Below, piece by piece: positions 18,663 to 28,229 of a stretch of 64,000 nt of DNA. The notes under the pieces were generated by a model. It had not been told where the DNA came from. It ran no database searches and worked only from the letters and a program-made list of their open reading frames with translations. Made by a program: the position numbers and the translations under genes. This DNA is from Pseudomonas sp. Fl4BN1 (lineage in GTDB: Bacteria > Pseudomonadota > Gammaproteobacteria > Pseudomonadales > Pseudomonadaceae), in the NCBI RefSeq assembly GCF_009908285.1, contig NZ_JAAARM010000004.1:272012-336011 (forward strand), in the 5' to 3' direction. Positions within the stretch are counted from its first letter, which is position 1, and the number at the start of each line of letters is the position of its first letter.

Positions 18663-19097
18663 TCAGGACTTTTCCAGGTTATCCAGGATGCGCCCGTGAA
18701 CACGCATGCAAACCCGCAGGTCTTCTTCGTCGACGCCAATGAACAGCTCGTGGCGCAAGGCGGTGGCAATGGTCTCGATCTGCTCGATCAATGGTCGAGC
18801 GGAGGGACAGAGAACGATCTTCTTCGCCCGGCGATCTTCTAACACCGATTGGCGCTGGACCAGCCCCTGGGTTTCCAGGCTATCCAGCAAGCGGGCCAGG
18901 GTCGGGCCTTCTACACCGACGCTTTGCGCCAGCTCGCGCTGGGTCGGCGCCTCTTCGAAACGGGCCAGGTGCAGCAGCACCAGCCAGCGGGCCTGGGACA
19001 GGCCGAGTCCGGCCAGGCGGCGGTCCAGTTCGGCACGCCAGCCGCGGGACATATGCGCCAGCTGCATACCAAAACGGTGTTCATCGGTTAACGGCAT
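18663..19097 (-). CDS. MarR/SlyA-family transcriptional regulator
   Basis: A 144-residue winged-helix repressor of the MarR/SlyA type (QARWLVLLHLARFEEAPTQRELAQSVGVEGPTLARLLDSLETQGLVQRQ, DRRAKKIVL wing). Ligand and targets are unknown. It is the next gene downstream of recQ on the same strand, with about 120 bp between them. An 85-bp gap to plpD holds only a short CCGGGG hairpin. Confidence 0.87.
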   Translation of the reverse strand: MPLTDEHRFGMQLAHMSRGWRAELDRRLAGLGLSQARWLVLLHLARFEEAPTQRELAQSVGVEGPTLARLLDSLETQGLVQRQSVLEDRRAKKIVLCPSARPLIEQIETIATALRHELFIGVDEEDLRVCMRVHGRILDNLEKS

Positions 19098-19216
19098 AAA
19101 ACACTCATGATCAGACTGAAAATAAAGAGAACCTAATTATTAGTCAGCTAAGCATGCCCCTTGCTCGGAGGCAAGGCCTGTAAGGGACTGAATCGTTACA
19201 ACATTGATTCACCCCC

Positions 19217-21343
19217 TTACATTTCAAACTCCGACTGCAATGCCGCGCGTACGCAGTACAACACCCCTTCAGGCACCCGTCCGGCGAAGGCCTGGAGAAC
19301 CTCGGCTACCGGCGGCAACTCACCCTCGCCGTCGAGGAAAGCGTCCTGGATTTCCCCCAGCAGGTCTTCCGGTAAATCCAGTGCCTGCTCCAGGGACAAC
19401 TGCTGCTTGCCAATGGCCTCGGCCAGCAGGGTGTAGACGTTCTTTTCCGTGCACTGCAGTTGGCCGGCGATCTGCACCGGGGTCATTCCGGCACGGGCCA
19501 GGGTAATCAACTCGTGGCGAACATCGGCGACCACTTTCGGCGCCTCGCCACCGCCCCCCAGCACGTCGAGGAACGCCGCACCGTAACGCTCCAGCTTGCG
19601 TGCACCGACGCCACTGACCTCGGCCATCTCCGACATAGAGCAAGGCTGGCTGCGAAGCATCTCCAGCAACGTCGAATCGGGGAAAATGACATAAGGCGGT
19701 ACCCCATGCTCTTCCGCCAGTTTGCGCCGCAGGGCTCGCAGCGCCTCCCACTGCTCGCGCTCCTCGCCCCGTACCAGCTGGCTGGCCTGGCTGGAGCCGC
19801 TCTTGGGAGTGCTTTGCGGCTTGAGGTCGCGGCGCAGCTCCAGGGTCACTTCCCCCTTGAGCAGCGGCCGGCAGCTGTCGCTCAGGCGTAGGCCGCCGTA
19901 GCCTTCCAGGTCGATATCCGCCAGCCCACGAGCCACCAACTGTCGGAATAGAGAGCGCCATTCACCTTCACTGCGAGCCTTGCCAACACCGAATACCGAC
20001 AGGTGCTGATGGCCGAAACTGCGAACCTTCTCCGTATCCTTGCCCAGCAGTACATCCACCAGATGACCGACGCCGTAACGCTGGCCCGTGCGAAAGATCG
20101 CCGACAGTGCCTGGCGCGCCGGCTCAGTAGCGTCCCAAGTCTGCACCCCATCGACGCAGTTATCGCAGTGGCCACAAGGTTGCGGCATGTCTTCATCGAA
20201 ATAGGCCAGCAGGGTCTGGCGGCGGCAGCGGGTTTCCTCGCACAGCGCCAACATTGCGTCGAGCTTGTGCTGCTCGAGACGCTTGTGGCGCTCGTCGCCC
20301 TCGGAGTTCTGCAGCATCTGCTTGAGCATCAGCACATCCTGCAGCCCATAGGCCATCCAGGCATCCGCCGGCAGGCCATCACGGCCGGCACGACCGGTTT
20401 CCTGGTAATACGCCTCCAGGGACTTGGGCAAATCCATGTGGGCGACAAAACGCACGTTGGGTTTGTCGATACCCATGCCAAAGGCGATGGTGGCCACCAT
20501 GATCAGGCCCTCCTCGTTGAGGAAGCGCTTCTGGTTATGGGCCCGCAGGTCGCTGGGCAGCCCGGCGTGATAAGACAGCGCGGTGAAACCCTGCTCACAC
20601 AGGAAGGCCGTGACTTCATCGACCTTCTTGCGCGACAGGCAATAGACGATCCCGGCATCGCTGCGCCGCTCGTTGAGAAAAACCTGCAACTGCTTGCGCG
20701 GCTGCTCCTTGGGCACGATGCGGTAGAAGATGTTCGGTCGGTCGAAGCTCGAGAGAAAACGCTCGGCGTCCTGCAGGTGCAGGCGATTGACGATCTCTTC
20801 GCGGGTGCGCTTGTCGGCGGTGGCAGTCAGGGCAATGCGCGGTACATTCGGGAACATTTCCGCCAGTTGCCCCAACTGCAGGTACTCGGGACGGAAGTCA
20901 TGCCCCCACTGGGACACGCAGTGGGCTTCGTCAATGGCGAACAGGGCGATGTCGAGATTCTGCAGGAACGCCAACATACGTGGTTGAACCAGGCGCTCAG
21001 GCGCCAGGTAAAGCATTTTCACCTCGCCACGACGGATGCGCGCAGCCAGGTCACGCTGCTGCTCGGCGCTCAGGGTAGAGTTCAGGGCAGCGGCTGCAAC
21101 CCCCAGCTCCTCCAGCGTTGCAACCTGGTCATCCATCAACGCGATCAGCGGCGACACCACCACCGCAAGACCGTCACGAAGCAAGCCCGGGACCTGGAAG
21201 CACAGCGACTTGCCGCCACCGGTGGGCATCAGTACCAAGGCATCGCCGCCACTGGCCACGCGCTCAATGATCGCACCTTGGCGGCCACGGAAACTGTCGT
21301 AGCCGAAGATGTCCTTGAGGACGCGTTGAGCCTGTTCGAGCAT
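19217..21343 (-). CDS. recQ: ATP-dependent DNA helicase RecQ
   Basis: A 708-residue RecQ: Walker A in [17 protein letters not shown] box in [16 protein letters not shown], and helicase C motifs ending [12 protein letters not shown]. The zinc-binding RQC domain ([13 protein letters not shown]...CGHCDNC) and HRDC domain (about 530-600) follow, with a C-terminal helical extension of about 80 residues. It unwinds DNA in recombination and repair. Start at the ATG at 21343 (GGAG eight bases upstream); a TTG at 21355 would overlap that site. It is divergent from the UPF0149 gene. Confidence 0.94.
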   Translation of the reverse strand: MLEQAQRVLKDIFGYDSFRGRQGAIIERVASGGDALVLMPTGGGKSLCFQVPGLLRDGLAVVVSPLIALMDDQVATLEELGVAAAALNSTLSAEQQRDLAARIRRGEVKMLYLAPERLVQPRMLAFLQNLDIALFAIDEAHCVSQWGHDFRPEYLQLGQLAEMFPNVPRIALTATADKRTREEIVNRLHLQDAERFLSSFDRPNIFYRIVPKEQPRKQLQVFLNERRSDAGIVYCLSRKKVDEVTAFLCEQGFTALSYHAGLPSDLRAHNQKRFLNEEGLIMVATIAFGMGIDKPNVRFVAHMDLPKSLEAYYQETGRAGRDGLPADAWMAYGLQDVLMLKQMLQNSEGDERHKRLEQHKLDAMLALCEETRCRRQTLLAYFDEDMPQPCGHCDNCVDGVQTWDATEPARQALSAIFRTGQRYGVGHLVDVLLGKDTEKVRSFGHQHLSVFGVGKARSEGEWRSLFRQLVARGLADIDLEGYGGLRLSDSCRPLLKGEVTLELRRDLKPQSTPKSGSSQASQLVRGEEREQWEALRALRRKLAEEHGVPPYVIFPDSTLLEMLRSQPCSMSEMAEVSGVGARKLERYGAAFLDVLGGGGEAPKVVADVRHELITLARAGMTPVQIAGQLQCTEKNVYTLLAEAIGKQQLSLEQALDLPEDLLGEIQDAFLDGEGELPPVAEVLQAFAGRVPEGVLYCVRAALQSEFEM

Positions 21344-21617
21344 GAAAAACTCCAAAAATCGCTGAAATCCCTGAACGCAGACTGGCCGAAAAGCCGGCTC
21401 GTTTCACCGACATTTGCGTTAGCGGACTTGTCCGGGCTCGCCGCCATGCCTGCAGGGCATCACAAAACGCGCGAGTATACCCGAGCCCTTCCCGACACAG
21501 GGCGCCGACTATGGACCGCCGGTAACCTTTAGAACCGCTCAAATCTGCCCCGCGGCTGGCTTGAGCGCTCAAGAAAGCCTAGAATTCAGCATCGTTTATT
21601 CCCAAGGTAGCCCGTCA

Positions 21618-22205
21618 ATGTCCTTCGCTGAGCAACTAACCCGCCTGCAAGTCTTCCTCGACGCAGATGATCTGCATGACGAGGCGCTGGACTACGTGGC
21701 CGCTCACGGCTACCTGACCGCCCTGTCGATCTGTTCGGAAAGCGTACCCGACCGTGAGTGGATCGATGCGCTGTTCGCCGAAGAGCCTCACTACCGCGAC
21801 GACGCCGAGCGCGAAGTGATCGAATCGACCCTGCTGGCGCTCAAGGCGCACATCGCCCGCCAACTGGCCTCCGACGAAGAGTTCGAGCTGCCCTGCGACC
21901 TCGACTTGGGCGACGTCCCGGACGACTCCGACCTGCGCGGCTGGTGCATCGGTTTCATGGAGGGCGTGTTCCTGCGCGAAGAGGCCTGGTTCGAAACCGC
22001 CGAAGATGAAGTCAGCGAAATGCTCCTGCCGATCATGGTGGGGTCCGGCCTGTTCGATGAACAGCCAGAGTTCTCCGATATCGCCAGCGATGCCAACCTG
22101 ATGGACGACATGATCGTGCAGATTCCAGAAGCACTGACCGCGTTGTACCTGCTGTGCAACGCTCCCGACGAAAAGCCGGCGCTGCTCAAGCCTCGCCACC
22201 ACTGA
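21618..22205 (+). CDS. YecA/UPF0149-family protein
   Basis: A 195-residue acidic, all-helical protein matching the UPF0149/YgfB-YecA family (FCxGF-like segment WCIGFMEGVFLREEAWF). It has no C-terminal SEC-C zinc motif. Function unknown. The ATG at 21618 gives the typical Pseudomonas N-terminus MSFAEQLTRLQ. It is followed after 10 bp by the DUF454 gene. Confidence 0.85.
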   Translation: MSFAEQLTRLQVFLDADDLHDEALDYVAAHGYLTALSICSESVPDREWIDALFAEEPHYRDDAEREVIESTLLALKAHIARQLASDEEFELPCDLDLGDVPDDSDLRGWCIGFMEGVFLREEAWFETAEDEVSEMLLPIMVGSGLFDEQPEFSDIASDANLMDDMIVQIPEALTALYLLCNAPDEKPALLKPRHH

Positions 22206-22215
22206 GTCGCCGCCT

Positions 22216-22611
22216 ATGGCCAAGCCCATAGGCCAACGCCCCCTGCTATTGCGTTACGTTCTACTGGCCTGCGGCTGGCTGAGCGTAGCGCTGGGGGTAC
22301 TCGGCATCTTCCTTCCGGTATTGCCCACCACGCCTTTCCTGTTGCTGGCAGCCGCCTGCTTCGCTCGCAGTTCGCCGCGTTTCTATCACTGGCTGGTGCA
22401 GCACCCGCGCCTGGGTCCCTGGATCCGCGACTATCTCGACGGCAATGGCATTCCGCTCAAGGGCAAAGTGTATGCCATCGGCCTGATGTGGCTGAGCATC
22501 GGTTTCTCCTGCTATCTGGTACCACTGCCCTGGGCACGGGGGTTCATGCTGACCAGTGCCGTGCTGGTGACGGTGTACATCCTGCGGCAGAAAACCTTGC
22601 GGCCTGCTTGA
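22216..22611 (+). CDS. YbaN-family (DUF454) inner membrane protein
   Basis: A 131-residue membrane protein with three or four spans and the DUF454 motif LPTTPFLLLAAACFARSSPRFYHWLV. Its function is unknown; E. coli YbaN is the usual relative. Probably co-transcribed with the UPF0149 gene. Confidence 0.87.
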   Translation: MAKPIGQRPLLLRYVLLACGWLSVALGVLGIFLPVLPTTPFLLLAAACFARSSPRFYHWLVQHPRLGPWIRDYLDGNGIPLKGKVYAIGLMWLSIGFSCYLVPLPWARGFMLTSAVLVTVYILRQKTLRPA

Positions 22612-22700
22612 AGACAAGGTGCGATAGCGGAAACTCATAGCCGCTGCGCACCCCATCACAGTCTGCGGCAACGGCTACAGATTGCGGGACAGGATCTGGA

Positions 22701-23297
22701 TCAAGGCTTGAGGTGATTGCGCTGGTAAGTGTGTTCACCCATCGCCGCAATCTGCCCTTCGATCAGGGCTTCGAACGGCCGCAACAAAGGCTCGAACGAC
22801 AACGGAGCTTCCAGTACCTGCAAGGCCTGGACTATGGCTTCCAGGGTGGACAAGGCTCCAGGCCCCGGAGCCTTGCGCAACCGGTAGCGCGACTCCAGCA
22901 CGGTCGCCAGGGTCACTCGCGGCAAGGCCGCCAGCAGCGGATTGTGGTGCAACAATTTGCGCGCCTTGCGCCAAGTGCCGTCTGGCACCACCAACAGCAG
23001 CGGTTCATCCGACGCCGCATAAGCCTGCAACGGCTGGGCATCATCTGCCGGGAACAACAGGCGCGCCTGGTAACCCGGACGGTTGAGCAACGCGGGTAAA
23101 TCCTCGAACACTTCGCCGACGACCAACTCCGCATTGCTCAGGCCCAAAGCCGCCAGCCGCGCCGTATTCAGCGCGTGGTTGACCTCACTGGGATGCTGCA
23201 ACAACAGCACTCGGGTACGACTGGACAGCTCCGGGATCAACAGGCAAAGGCAGTGTTTTTCGGGGCGCAGGCAGCGCTCACAGCGAATTCTCGACAT
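22701..23297 (-). CDS. tapT: tRNA-uridine aminocarboxypropyltransferase (DTW domain, TapT-like)
   Basis: A 198-residue DTW-domain protein. Four cysteines at the N-terminus (CERCLRPEKHCLC) and the DxTW motif (VVPDGTWRKARKLL) are visible. E. coli TapT (YfiP) uses S-adenosylmethionine to form acp3U47 in tRNAs. Symbol by family. It lies 9 bp downstream of the gbuR gene, same strand. Confidence 0.85.
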   Translation of the reverse strand: MSRIRCERCLRPEKHCLCLLIPELSSRTRVLLLQHPSEVNHALNTARLAALGLSNAELVVGEVFEDLPALLNRPGYQARLLFPADDAQPLQAYAASDEPLLLVVPDGTWRKARKLLHHNPLLAALPRVTLATVLESRYRLRKAPGPGALSTLEAIVQALQVLEAPLSFEPLLRPFEALIEGQIAAMGEHTYQRNHLKP

Positions 23298-23306
23298 AGC
23301 GCCTCC

Positions 23307-24200
23307 TCAGGCCTGATTGAGCTGGGCTTTCAGCAGATCGCGAAAGGTCTGGATCAGCGGCTCACGACTGCGTCCGCGACGCACAATCATCGAGAACGGC
23401 GCTTGATAGCCGAAGGTTGCCGGCAACAATACCCGCAAGTCGCCCTTATCGGCCCAGGCCTGGGCGTAATGCTCCGGCAAGTAGCCAATGTAGGCGCCGG
23501 AAAGCACCAGAATCAGCTGTGCCTCCATGCTTTCCACCGTTGCCGCGCTGTGCTTGAAGCCATGCCGAGCCAATTCGGCCTGGCTCCAGTAGCCCCGGCC
23601 GACCATGCGCTGCTGGGTGATGACCTGCTCGGGAATGCGCCGCTCGTTGTACAGCGAATGCCGATTGCTGCAATACAGCCAGTGCTGCTCGCGGTACAGC
23701 GGCATGTACACCAGGCCGCTCATGCGCGTGGAGAAAGCGCCGATGGCCAGATCCAGGCGGTTGTCCTGCACCCCCAGTTGCAGTTCGTGGGGGCTCATCA
23801 CCGACAGGTGCAAGTGTACCGCCGGATGTTCCTGGCTGTAGGCACCGATAGCTTCGGCGAACGGCAGGGCCTTGTCGCTGACGGTAGAGTCGATCACTCC
23901 GAGATTCAGGGTCCCGCGCAACTCGCCCTTGAGGGCTGCGGCGTACTGCTCGAAGCCTTCCAGCTCAGCCAACAGGCGCAGGGTTTCCTGGTGAAACAGC
24001 TCGCCCTTGCTGGTCAGGCTGAAACCGCCACGACCACGATGACAGAGCACCAGGCCCAGGGAGGCTTCCAACTGGCTCATGTAGGTGCTGATGGCCGAAG
24101 TCGAGAGATTGAGCTCGCGCTGGGCATTGGCGAATCCCTGATGTCGCACCACGCTGACGAAGATGCGTAATAGTTTCAGATCAGGTAAAGCGTTGGCCAT
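23307..24200 (-). CDS. gbuR: LysR-family regulator of guanidinobutyrate use (GbuR-like)
   Basis: A 297-residue LysR regulator with an N-terminal winged helix (ANAQRELNLSTSAISTYMSQLEASLG) and a periplasmic-binding-type effector domain. Start at the ATG at 24200 (CCGGAG upstream); the open frame extends further but has no support. It is divergent from gbuA across a 358-bp gap, as in P. aeruginosa, where GbuR activates gbuA with 4-guanidinobutyrate. The name rests on that arrangement. Confidence 0.85.
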   Translation of the reverse strand: MANALPDLKLLRIFVSVVRHQGFANAQRELNLSTSAISTYMSQLEASLGLVLCHRGRGGFSLTSKGELFHQETLRLLAELEGFEQYAAALKGELRGTLNLGVIDSTVSDKALPFAEAIGAYSQEHPAVHLHLSVMSPHELQLGVQDNRLDLAIGAFSTRMSGLVYMPLYREQHWLYCSNRHSLYNERRIPEQVITQQRMVGRGYWSQAELARHGFKHSAATVESMEAQLILVLSGAYIGYLPEHYAQAWADKGDLRVLLPATFGYQAPFSMIVRRGRSREPLIQTFRDLLKAQLNQA

Positions 24201-24411
24201 GACAGGCTCCGGTAACAGGTGAAAAGACACCATCCCTGTGGCAAGAGCACTGGCTGCAACAGGGCAGCAATACCGTCCTGAGACACCCCAGCATTTTTCC
24301 AGCTCGAGCCCACAACCCTGATTGCGCGGGCTGCGCCACTGAGCGGGAGCACGCCCCCCGACCATAAAGGCTTTGGGGAACAGCGCGGGAGTCTAACGCG
24401 CCCACGGCCAA

Positions 24412-24433
24412 TAGTTTAGAAAAAACTGAACTA
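24412..24433. promoter_or_regulatory. Candidate LysR (GbuR) operator in the gbuR-gbuA gap
   Basis: TAGTT and AACTA form an inverted repeat around an A-rich 12-base centre (TAGTTTAGAAAAAACTGAACTA), close to the T-N11-A pattern of LysR sites. It is in the 358-bp divergent region, about 125 bp before gbuA. The rest of the gap shows no gene. Confidence 0.4.
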
Positions 24434-24558
24434 AGTATTTGTTCGTAGCGATTCTTTCCCCGCACTACATTTCGCAGAATCAGCCCCACTCGGTTGGCCG
24501 GGCAGGACCTGCTGCGCCGTCGACCCCATAAATATAAAACAACGATGAGGCCTATCCC

Positions 24559-25509
24559 GTGGACAAGATTCTCCACCAACCACTGGGCGGCAATGAAATG
24601 CCGCGCTTCGGCGGCATCGCCACCATGATGCGTCTTCCCCACTTGCAATCCGCTGCCGGCCTGGACGCTGCGTTCATCGGCATTCCCCTGGACATCGGTA
24701 CCTCGCTGCGCGCCGGCACCCGTTTCGGCCCGCGGGAAATCCGCGCCGAATCGGTGATGATCCGTCCTTACAACATGGCGACCGGCGCGGCACCGTTCGA
24801 CTCGCTGTCGGTGGCCGACATCGGCGACGTGGCAATCAACACCTTCAACCTGTTGGACGCGGTCCGCATCATCGAAGAAGCCTACGATGGCATTCTCGAA
24901 CACAACGTGATTCCCCTGACCCTGGGCGGCGACCACACCATCACCTTGCCGATCCTGCGGGCCATCCACAAGAAACACGGCAAGGTCGGGCTGGTGCACA
25001 TCGATGCCCACGCCGACGTCAACGAGCACATGTTCGGCGAGAAGATCGCCCACGGCACTACCTTCCGCCGTGCCGTGGAAGAAGGCCTGCTGGACTGCGA
25101 CCGCGTGGTCCAGATCGGCCTGCGTGCCCAGGGCTATACCGCCGAAGACTTCAACTGGAGCCGCAAGCAAGGTTTCCGAGTGGTCCAGGCCGAAGAATGC
25201 TGGCACAAATCCCTGGAACCGCTGATGGCCGAAGTCCGCGAGAAAGTTGGCAACGGCCCGGTGTACCTGAGCTTCGACATCGACGGCATCGACCCGGCCT
25301 GGGCCCCTGGCACCGGCACCCCGGAAATCGGTGGCCTGACCACGATTCAAGCCATCGAGATCGTCCGTGGCTGCCAGGGCCTGGACCTGGTGGGCTGCGA
25401 CCTGGTGGAGGTCTCGCCGCCTTACGACACCACCGGCAACACCTCGCTGCTGGGCGCCAACCTGCTGTATGAAATGCTCTGCGTACTGCCCGGCGTGGCC
25501 CATCGCTGA
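24559..25509 (+). CDS. gbuA: Guanidinobutyrase / agmatinase-family ureohydrolase
   Basis: A 316-residue Mn-dependent ureohydrolase with the metal motifs GGDHT, DAHADVNEH and SFDIDGIDPAWAPGTGTPE. The N-terminus MDKILHQPLGGNEMPRFGG and most of the body match GbuA of P. aeruginosa as I remember it. GbuA hydrolyses 4-guanidinobutyrate to GABA and urea in arginine catabolism. It starts at a GTG (24559) with GATGAGG upstream. It is divergent from gbuR and followed by a symporter gene likely to import the substrate. Confidence 0.93.
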   Translation: MDKILHQPLGGNEMPRFGGIATMMRLPHLQSAAGLDAAFIGIPLDIGTSLRAGTRFGPREIRAESVMIRPYNMATGAAPFDSLSVADIGDVAINTFNLLDAVRIIEEAYDGILEHNVIPLTLGGDHTITLPILRAIHKKHGKVGLVHIDAHADVNEHMFGEKIAHGTTFRRAVEEGLLDCDRVVQIGLRAQGYTAEDFNWSRKQGFRVVQAEECWHKSLEPLMAEVREKVGNGPVYLSFDIDGIDPAWAPGTGTPEIGGLTTIQAIEIVRGCQGLDLVGCDLVEVSPPYDTTGNTSLLGANLLYEMLCVLPGVAHR

Positions 25510-25614
25510 GTCCCGGCCATGACCGAGCACGAGCATATGCCTCGCGCCGCCAGGCCGTTTTCGGCACTCAGTGCCGCTACCAGCTTCATCTTTACCCCGT
25601 CCTCGGTTGCTGTT

Positions 25615-25815
25615 GCGCAATGCCCAGAAGGCATTAGCCGGCCCGATGACGGGCTACGGATGGTTCCGAGGTGCTGTGGTGCACCTCGAACAACGCCGTC
25701 GTCCGCCCACAAGGGGACGTCGTCGGGTTGACTCATGACGCAGCCACGAAGCTGCGCATGCAAGGGGAGCAAGACTTCAGCCAGGAACGCGAGACCCTTG
25801 GGTCTTGCACAAAAC
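25615..25815 (+). ncRNA. Candidate structured leader RNA between gbuA and the symporter genes
   Basis: The 395-bp gap after gbuA has no convincing gene but holds a run of stable hairpins: TGCC-CAGAA-GGCA; CCCG-ATGA-CGGG; a perfect 8-bp stem CGAGGTGC/GCACCTCG at 25667-25688; GCAGC/GCTGC at 25740-25755; and AGACCC-TT-GGGTCT. They lie upstream of a 71-codon gene and the symporter, so this could be a riboswitch or attenuator. It does not match the guanidine-I motif well. Family unknown. Confidence 0.35.
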
Positions 25816-25904
25816 AACAAGGCCTCTGGCTGGCCTGTCACAACTATTTGTCCGCTATGCCGGAAGGGCTGCCACCCCCTTAGCCAATGTGATCGGAGCA
25901 GATC

Positions 25905-26120
25905 ATGAATAACAACAAAGAAAAAAGCCTCAGCCACATCGCAACCAGCGGGATCGGACCGATCCTCGAGCACAAGCGCGGCACCAGGCCTTGCGACCTG
26001 TTTCGCCTGACCTTCGGCCTGCCCAGCACGGCCATCGACACCCTCAAAGCGACGCACTCCAGCATCGCCAGCCGCAGGCTCAGCGGGCTGCTGGCGGGGC
26101 GCGCACTGCTGCCCGGATAA
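25905..26120 (+). CDS. Small hypothetical protein between gbuA and the symporter
   Basis: A 71-residue basic protein starting MNNNKEKSLSHIATSGIGP with a CGGAGCAG ribosome-binding region seven bases before the ATG. There is no signal peptide, membrane span or known domain. P. aeruginosa also seems to have a small gene in this position, which supports it being real. Function unknown. Confidence 0.55.
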   Translation: MNNNKEKSLSHIATSGIGPILEHKRGTRPCDLFRLTFGLPSTAIDTLKATHSSIASRRLSGLLAGRALLPG

Positions 26121-26252
26121 CCTCCTGGAGCCGCCGGCCCCGCGATAGAGCCCTTGAGTCCTGCAGAGGATTCAACCCCGCCTCCGCTGAGTAGCCAGCC
26201 CCTGCATGAACCGTTTGTTTCACATAAAAAAGATAATCGGAGACACGCCACC

Positions 26253-27632
26253 ATGGCTTTAGATCTATTCGTCGTACTCATCTATGCCGCCGGCATGCTC
26301 GTGCTCGGCTACTACGGCATGCGCAAGGCCAAGACCCACGAGGACTACCTGGTGGCCGGCCGCAATCTGGGCCCGACCCTGTACATGGGCACCATGGCCG
26401 CCACCGTACTGGGTGGTGCGTCCACCGTCGGCACCGTACGCCTGGGCTACGTCCACGGCATCTCCGGGTTCTGGCTCTGCGCCGCGCTGGGCGCGGGGAT
26501 CATTGCCCTGAACCTGCTGCTGGCCAAGCCGCTGCTCAAGCTGCGCATCTTCACCGTCACCCAGGTCCTGGAAAAGCGCTACAACCCCATGGCTCGCCAG
26601 GCCAGTGCGGTGATCATGCTGGCCTACGCACTGATGATCGGAGTGACCTCGATCCTCGCCATCGGCACTGTGCTGCAAGTACTGTTCGGCCTGCCATTCT
26701 GGATCTCGGTGTTGCTGGGCGGCGGCGTGGTCGTGGTCTATTCGGCAATCGGCGGCATGTGGTCGCTGACCCTGACCGACATCGTCCAGTTCGTGATCAA
26801 GACCGTCGGCCTGATGTTCATCCTGCTGCCGATCTGCCTGTACCGCGTAGGTGGCTGGGATCAACTGGTAGCCAAGCTGCCGGCGTCCAACTTCAGCTTC
26901 ACCACCATCGGCTGGGACACCATCATCACCTACTTCATGATCTACTTCTTCGGCATCCTGATCGGCCAGGACATCTGGCAGCGGGTGTTCACCGCCAAGA
27001 CCGAGAAAGTCGCGAAGTATGCCGGCACCCTGGCGGGCGTCTACTGCATCCTCTATGGCCTGGTTTGCGCACTGATCGGCATGGCCGCCCACGTCCTGCT
27101 GCCGGACCTGGACAACGTCAACAACGCCTTCGCCGCCATCGTCAAAGCCTCGCTGCCAGACGGCATCCGTGGCCTGGTGATTGCTGCCGCCCTGGCCGCC
27201 ATGATGTCCACCGCCAGCGCCGGCCTGTTGGCAGCCTCCACCACCCTGACCGAAGACCTGCTGCCAAGACTGCGCGGCGGCAAACAGTCGAGCCTGGGAA
27301 TCAACCGCCTGTTCACCTTTCTCACCGGCATCGTGGTCCTGGCCATCGCCCTGGTAGTCAACGACGTGATCAGTGCCCTGACCCTGGCCTACAACCTGCT
27401 AGTGGGCGGCATGCTGATTCCGCTGATCGGCGCGATCTTCTGGAAGCGCGCCACCACCGCCGGCGCCATCACCAGCATGGGCCTGGGCTTCGTTACCGCT
27501 CTGGTGTTCATGTTCAAGGACGGCCTGGACGCCAACACGCCGATCTACTACAGCCTGGCCGTGGGCCTGGTGAGTTTTGTGGTGGTCAGCCTGCTGTCTC
27601 GGCGCCCGGCGCCTCTTGCCAATGCGATCTGA
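26253..27632 (+). CDS. Sodium:solute symporter family protein
   Basis: A 459-residue SSS-family transporter with about 13 spans, the N-terminal YYGMRKAKTHEDYLVAGRNLG and the family signature around GGMWSLTLTDIVQFVIK. The location directly after gbuA suggests import of 4-guanidinobutyrate or a related guanidino or carboxylate compound; this is inference. Start at the ATG at 26253 after CGGAGAC. An intrinsic terminator follows. Confidence 0.88.
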   Translation: MALDLFVVLIYAAGMLVLGYYGMRKAKTHEDYLVAGRNLGPTLYMGTMAATVLGGASTVGTVRLGYVHGISGFWLCAALGAGIIALNLLLAKPLLKLRIFTVTQVLEKRYNPMARQASAVIMLAYALMIGVTSILAIGTVLQVLFGLPFWISVLLGGGVVVVYSAIGGMWSLTLTDIVQFVIKTVGLMFILLPICLYRVGGWDQLVAKLPASNFSFTTIGWDTIITYFMIYFFGILIGQDIWQRVFTAKTEKVAKYAGTLAGVYCILYGLVCALIGMAAHVLLPDLDNVNNAFAAIVKASLPDGIRGLVIAAALAAMMSTASAGLLAASTTLTEDLLPRLRGGKQSSLGINRLFTFLTGIVVLAIALVVNDVISALTLAYNLLVGGMLIPLIGAIFWKRATTAGAITSMGLGFVTALVFMFKDGLDANTPIYYSLAVGLVSFVVVSLLSRRPAPLANAI

Positions 27633-27664
27633 CCTGAGGTCGGATGCCTGAAGCTTTTCTTCGA

Positions 27665-27699
27665 CGGTTGCGGCGTCGGTGGCCGCAGCCGTTTTTTTT
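27665..27699 (+). terminator. Intrinsic terminator of the gbuA-symporter unit
   Basis: CGGTTGCGGC pairs with GCCGCAGCCG and is followed by eight T residues. It ends transcription 30 bp after the symporter stop. Confidence 0.88.
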
Positions 27700-27821
27700 C
27701 GTCGGTAGAAAAGTCTCACGGCGCAGTTGACGGGGCCTCCAGCCCCAACCCTGCCACCCTTGAAGGGACGAATGGTCACCGCATGGGGAAAAAACCTGTG
27801 CTGTACTCTGTTTCAGCGACG

Positions 27822-27843
27822 ACTGTTCCTGCAGGAGAACAGT
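27822..27843. promoter_or_regulatory. Palindromic candidate operator
   Basis: ACTGTTC and GAACAGT flank an 8-base centre with a PstI site. It lies 95 bp before the first ACP-like gene. The centre is too long for a LexA box (CTGT-N8-ACAG); the binding protein is unknown. The rest of the 305-bp gap holds only the terminator. Confidence 0.35.
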
Positions 27844-27937
27844 ACAAGGATCGCTGGCAGCCTCAATGCGCGCTATCGCTTCACCCTTGGACGGGGTCAT
27901 AAAACAACAAGAACCTCTACCCTGCCCTGAGGTGTTT

Positions 27938-28204
27938 ATGGACCGTTTCGACATCCAACAAAGCATCCGCCACGCCATCGAGGCGCAGATGGCCTTGAAA
28001 TGGTCGATTCCATCCTGCCAGGCCCTCAGCAACGATACTTACTCACTGGACTTGAAGGCCCTGCTGCATAGCCTGGAATGCGAGTTCAACGTCAGGCTCG
28101 ACCCCGAGCACGACTTGTACTGGATCAGCTCCATCAACGACCTCAGTCAATTCATCCTGGAAAAAACCCGCCGCCACGAGCCACACCCCTCCCGCCAGAC
28201 ATGA
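27938..28204 (+). CDS. Acyl-carrier-protein-like small protein
   Basis: An 88-residue protein whose spacing of helices matches acyl carrier proteins. The segment YSLDLKALLHSLECEFNV lines up with the DSLD...LEEEF helix-2 region. The modifiable Ser is kept, but the preceding Asp is Tyr. The C-terminus ISSINDLSQFILEK matches ACP helix 4. It may be a carrier domain outside fatty acid synthesis or a degenerate one. Start at the ATG at 27938 (TGAGGTG upstream). It is paired with a second ACP-like gene 25 bp on. Assigned by pattern only. Confidence 0.55.
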   Translation: MDRFDIQQSIRHAIEAQMALKWSIPSCQALSNDTYSLDLKALLHSLECEFNVRLDPEHDLYWISSINDLSQFILEKTRRHEPHPSRQT

Positions 28205-28229
28205 CTGCCTGAGCCTGCGGGGCTGGCTG

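Noticed and set aside
25641..25690. Possible guanidine-I riboswitch before the symporter (GGTTCCGAGG next to stems)
   Set aside because: The other conserved parts of that motif (the ACACGG and GGGATAAAAGCCC region) are missing, so only an unassigned structured region is claimed.
25519..25731. 70-codon plus-strand frame in the gap after gbuA
   Set aside because: It has no ribosome binding site or family, and it runs through several strong hairpins that explain the sequence better.
27822..27843. LexA box
   Set aside because: The CTGT and ACAG half-sites are 12 bases apart instead of 8.
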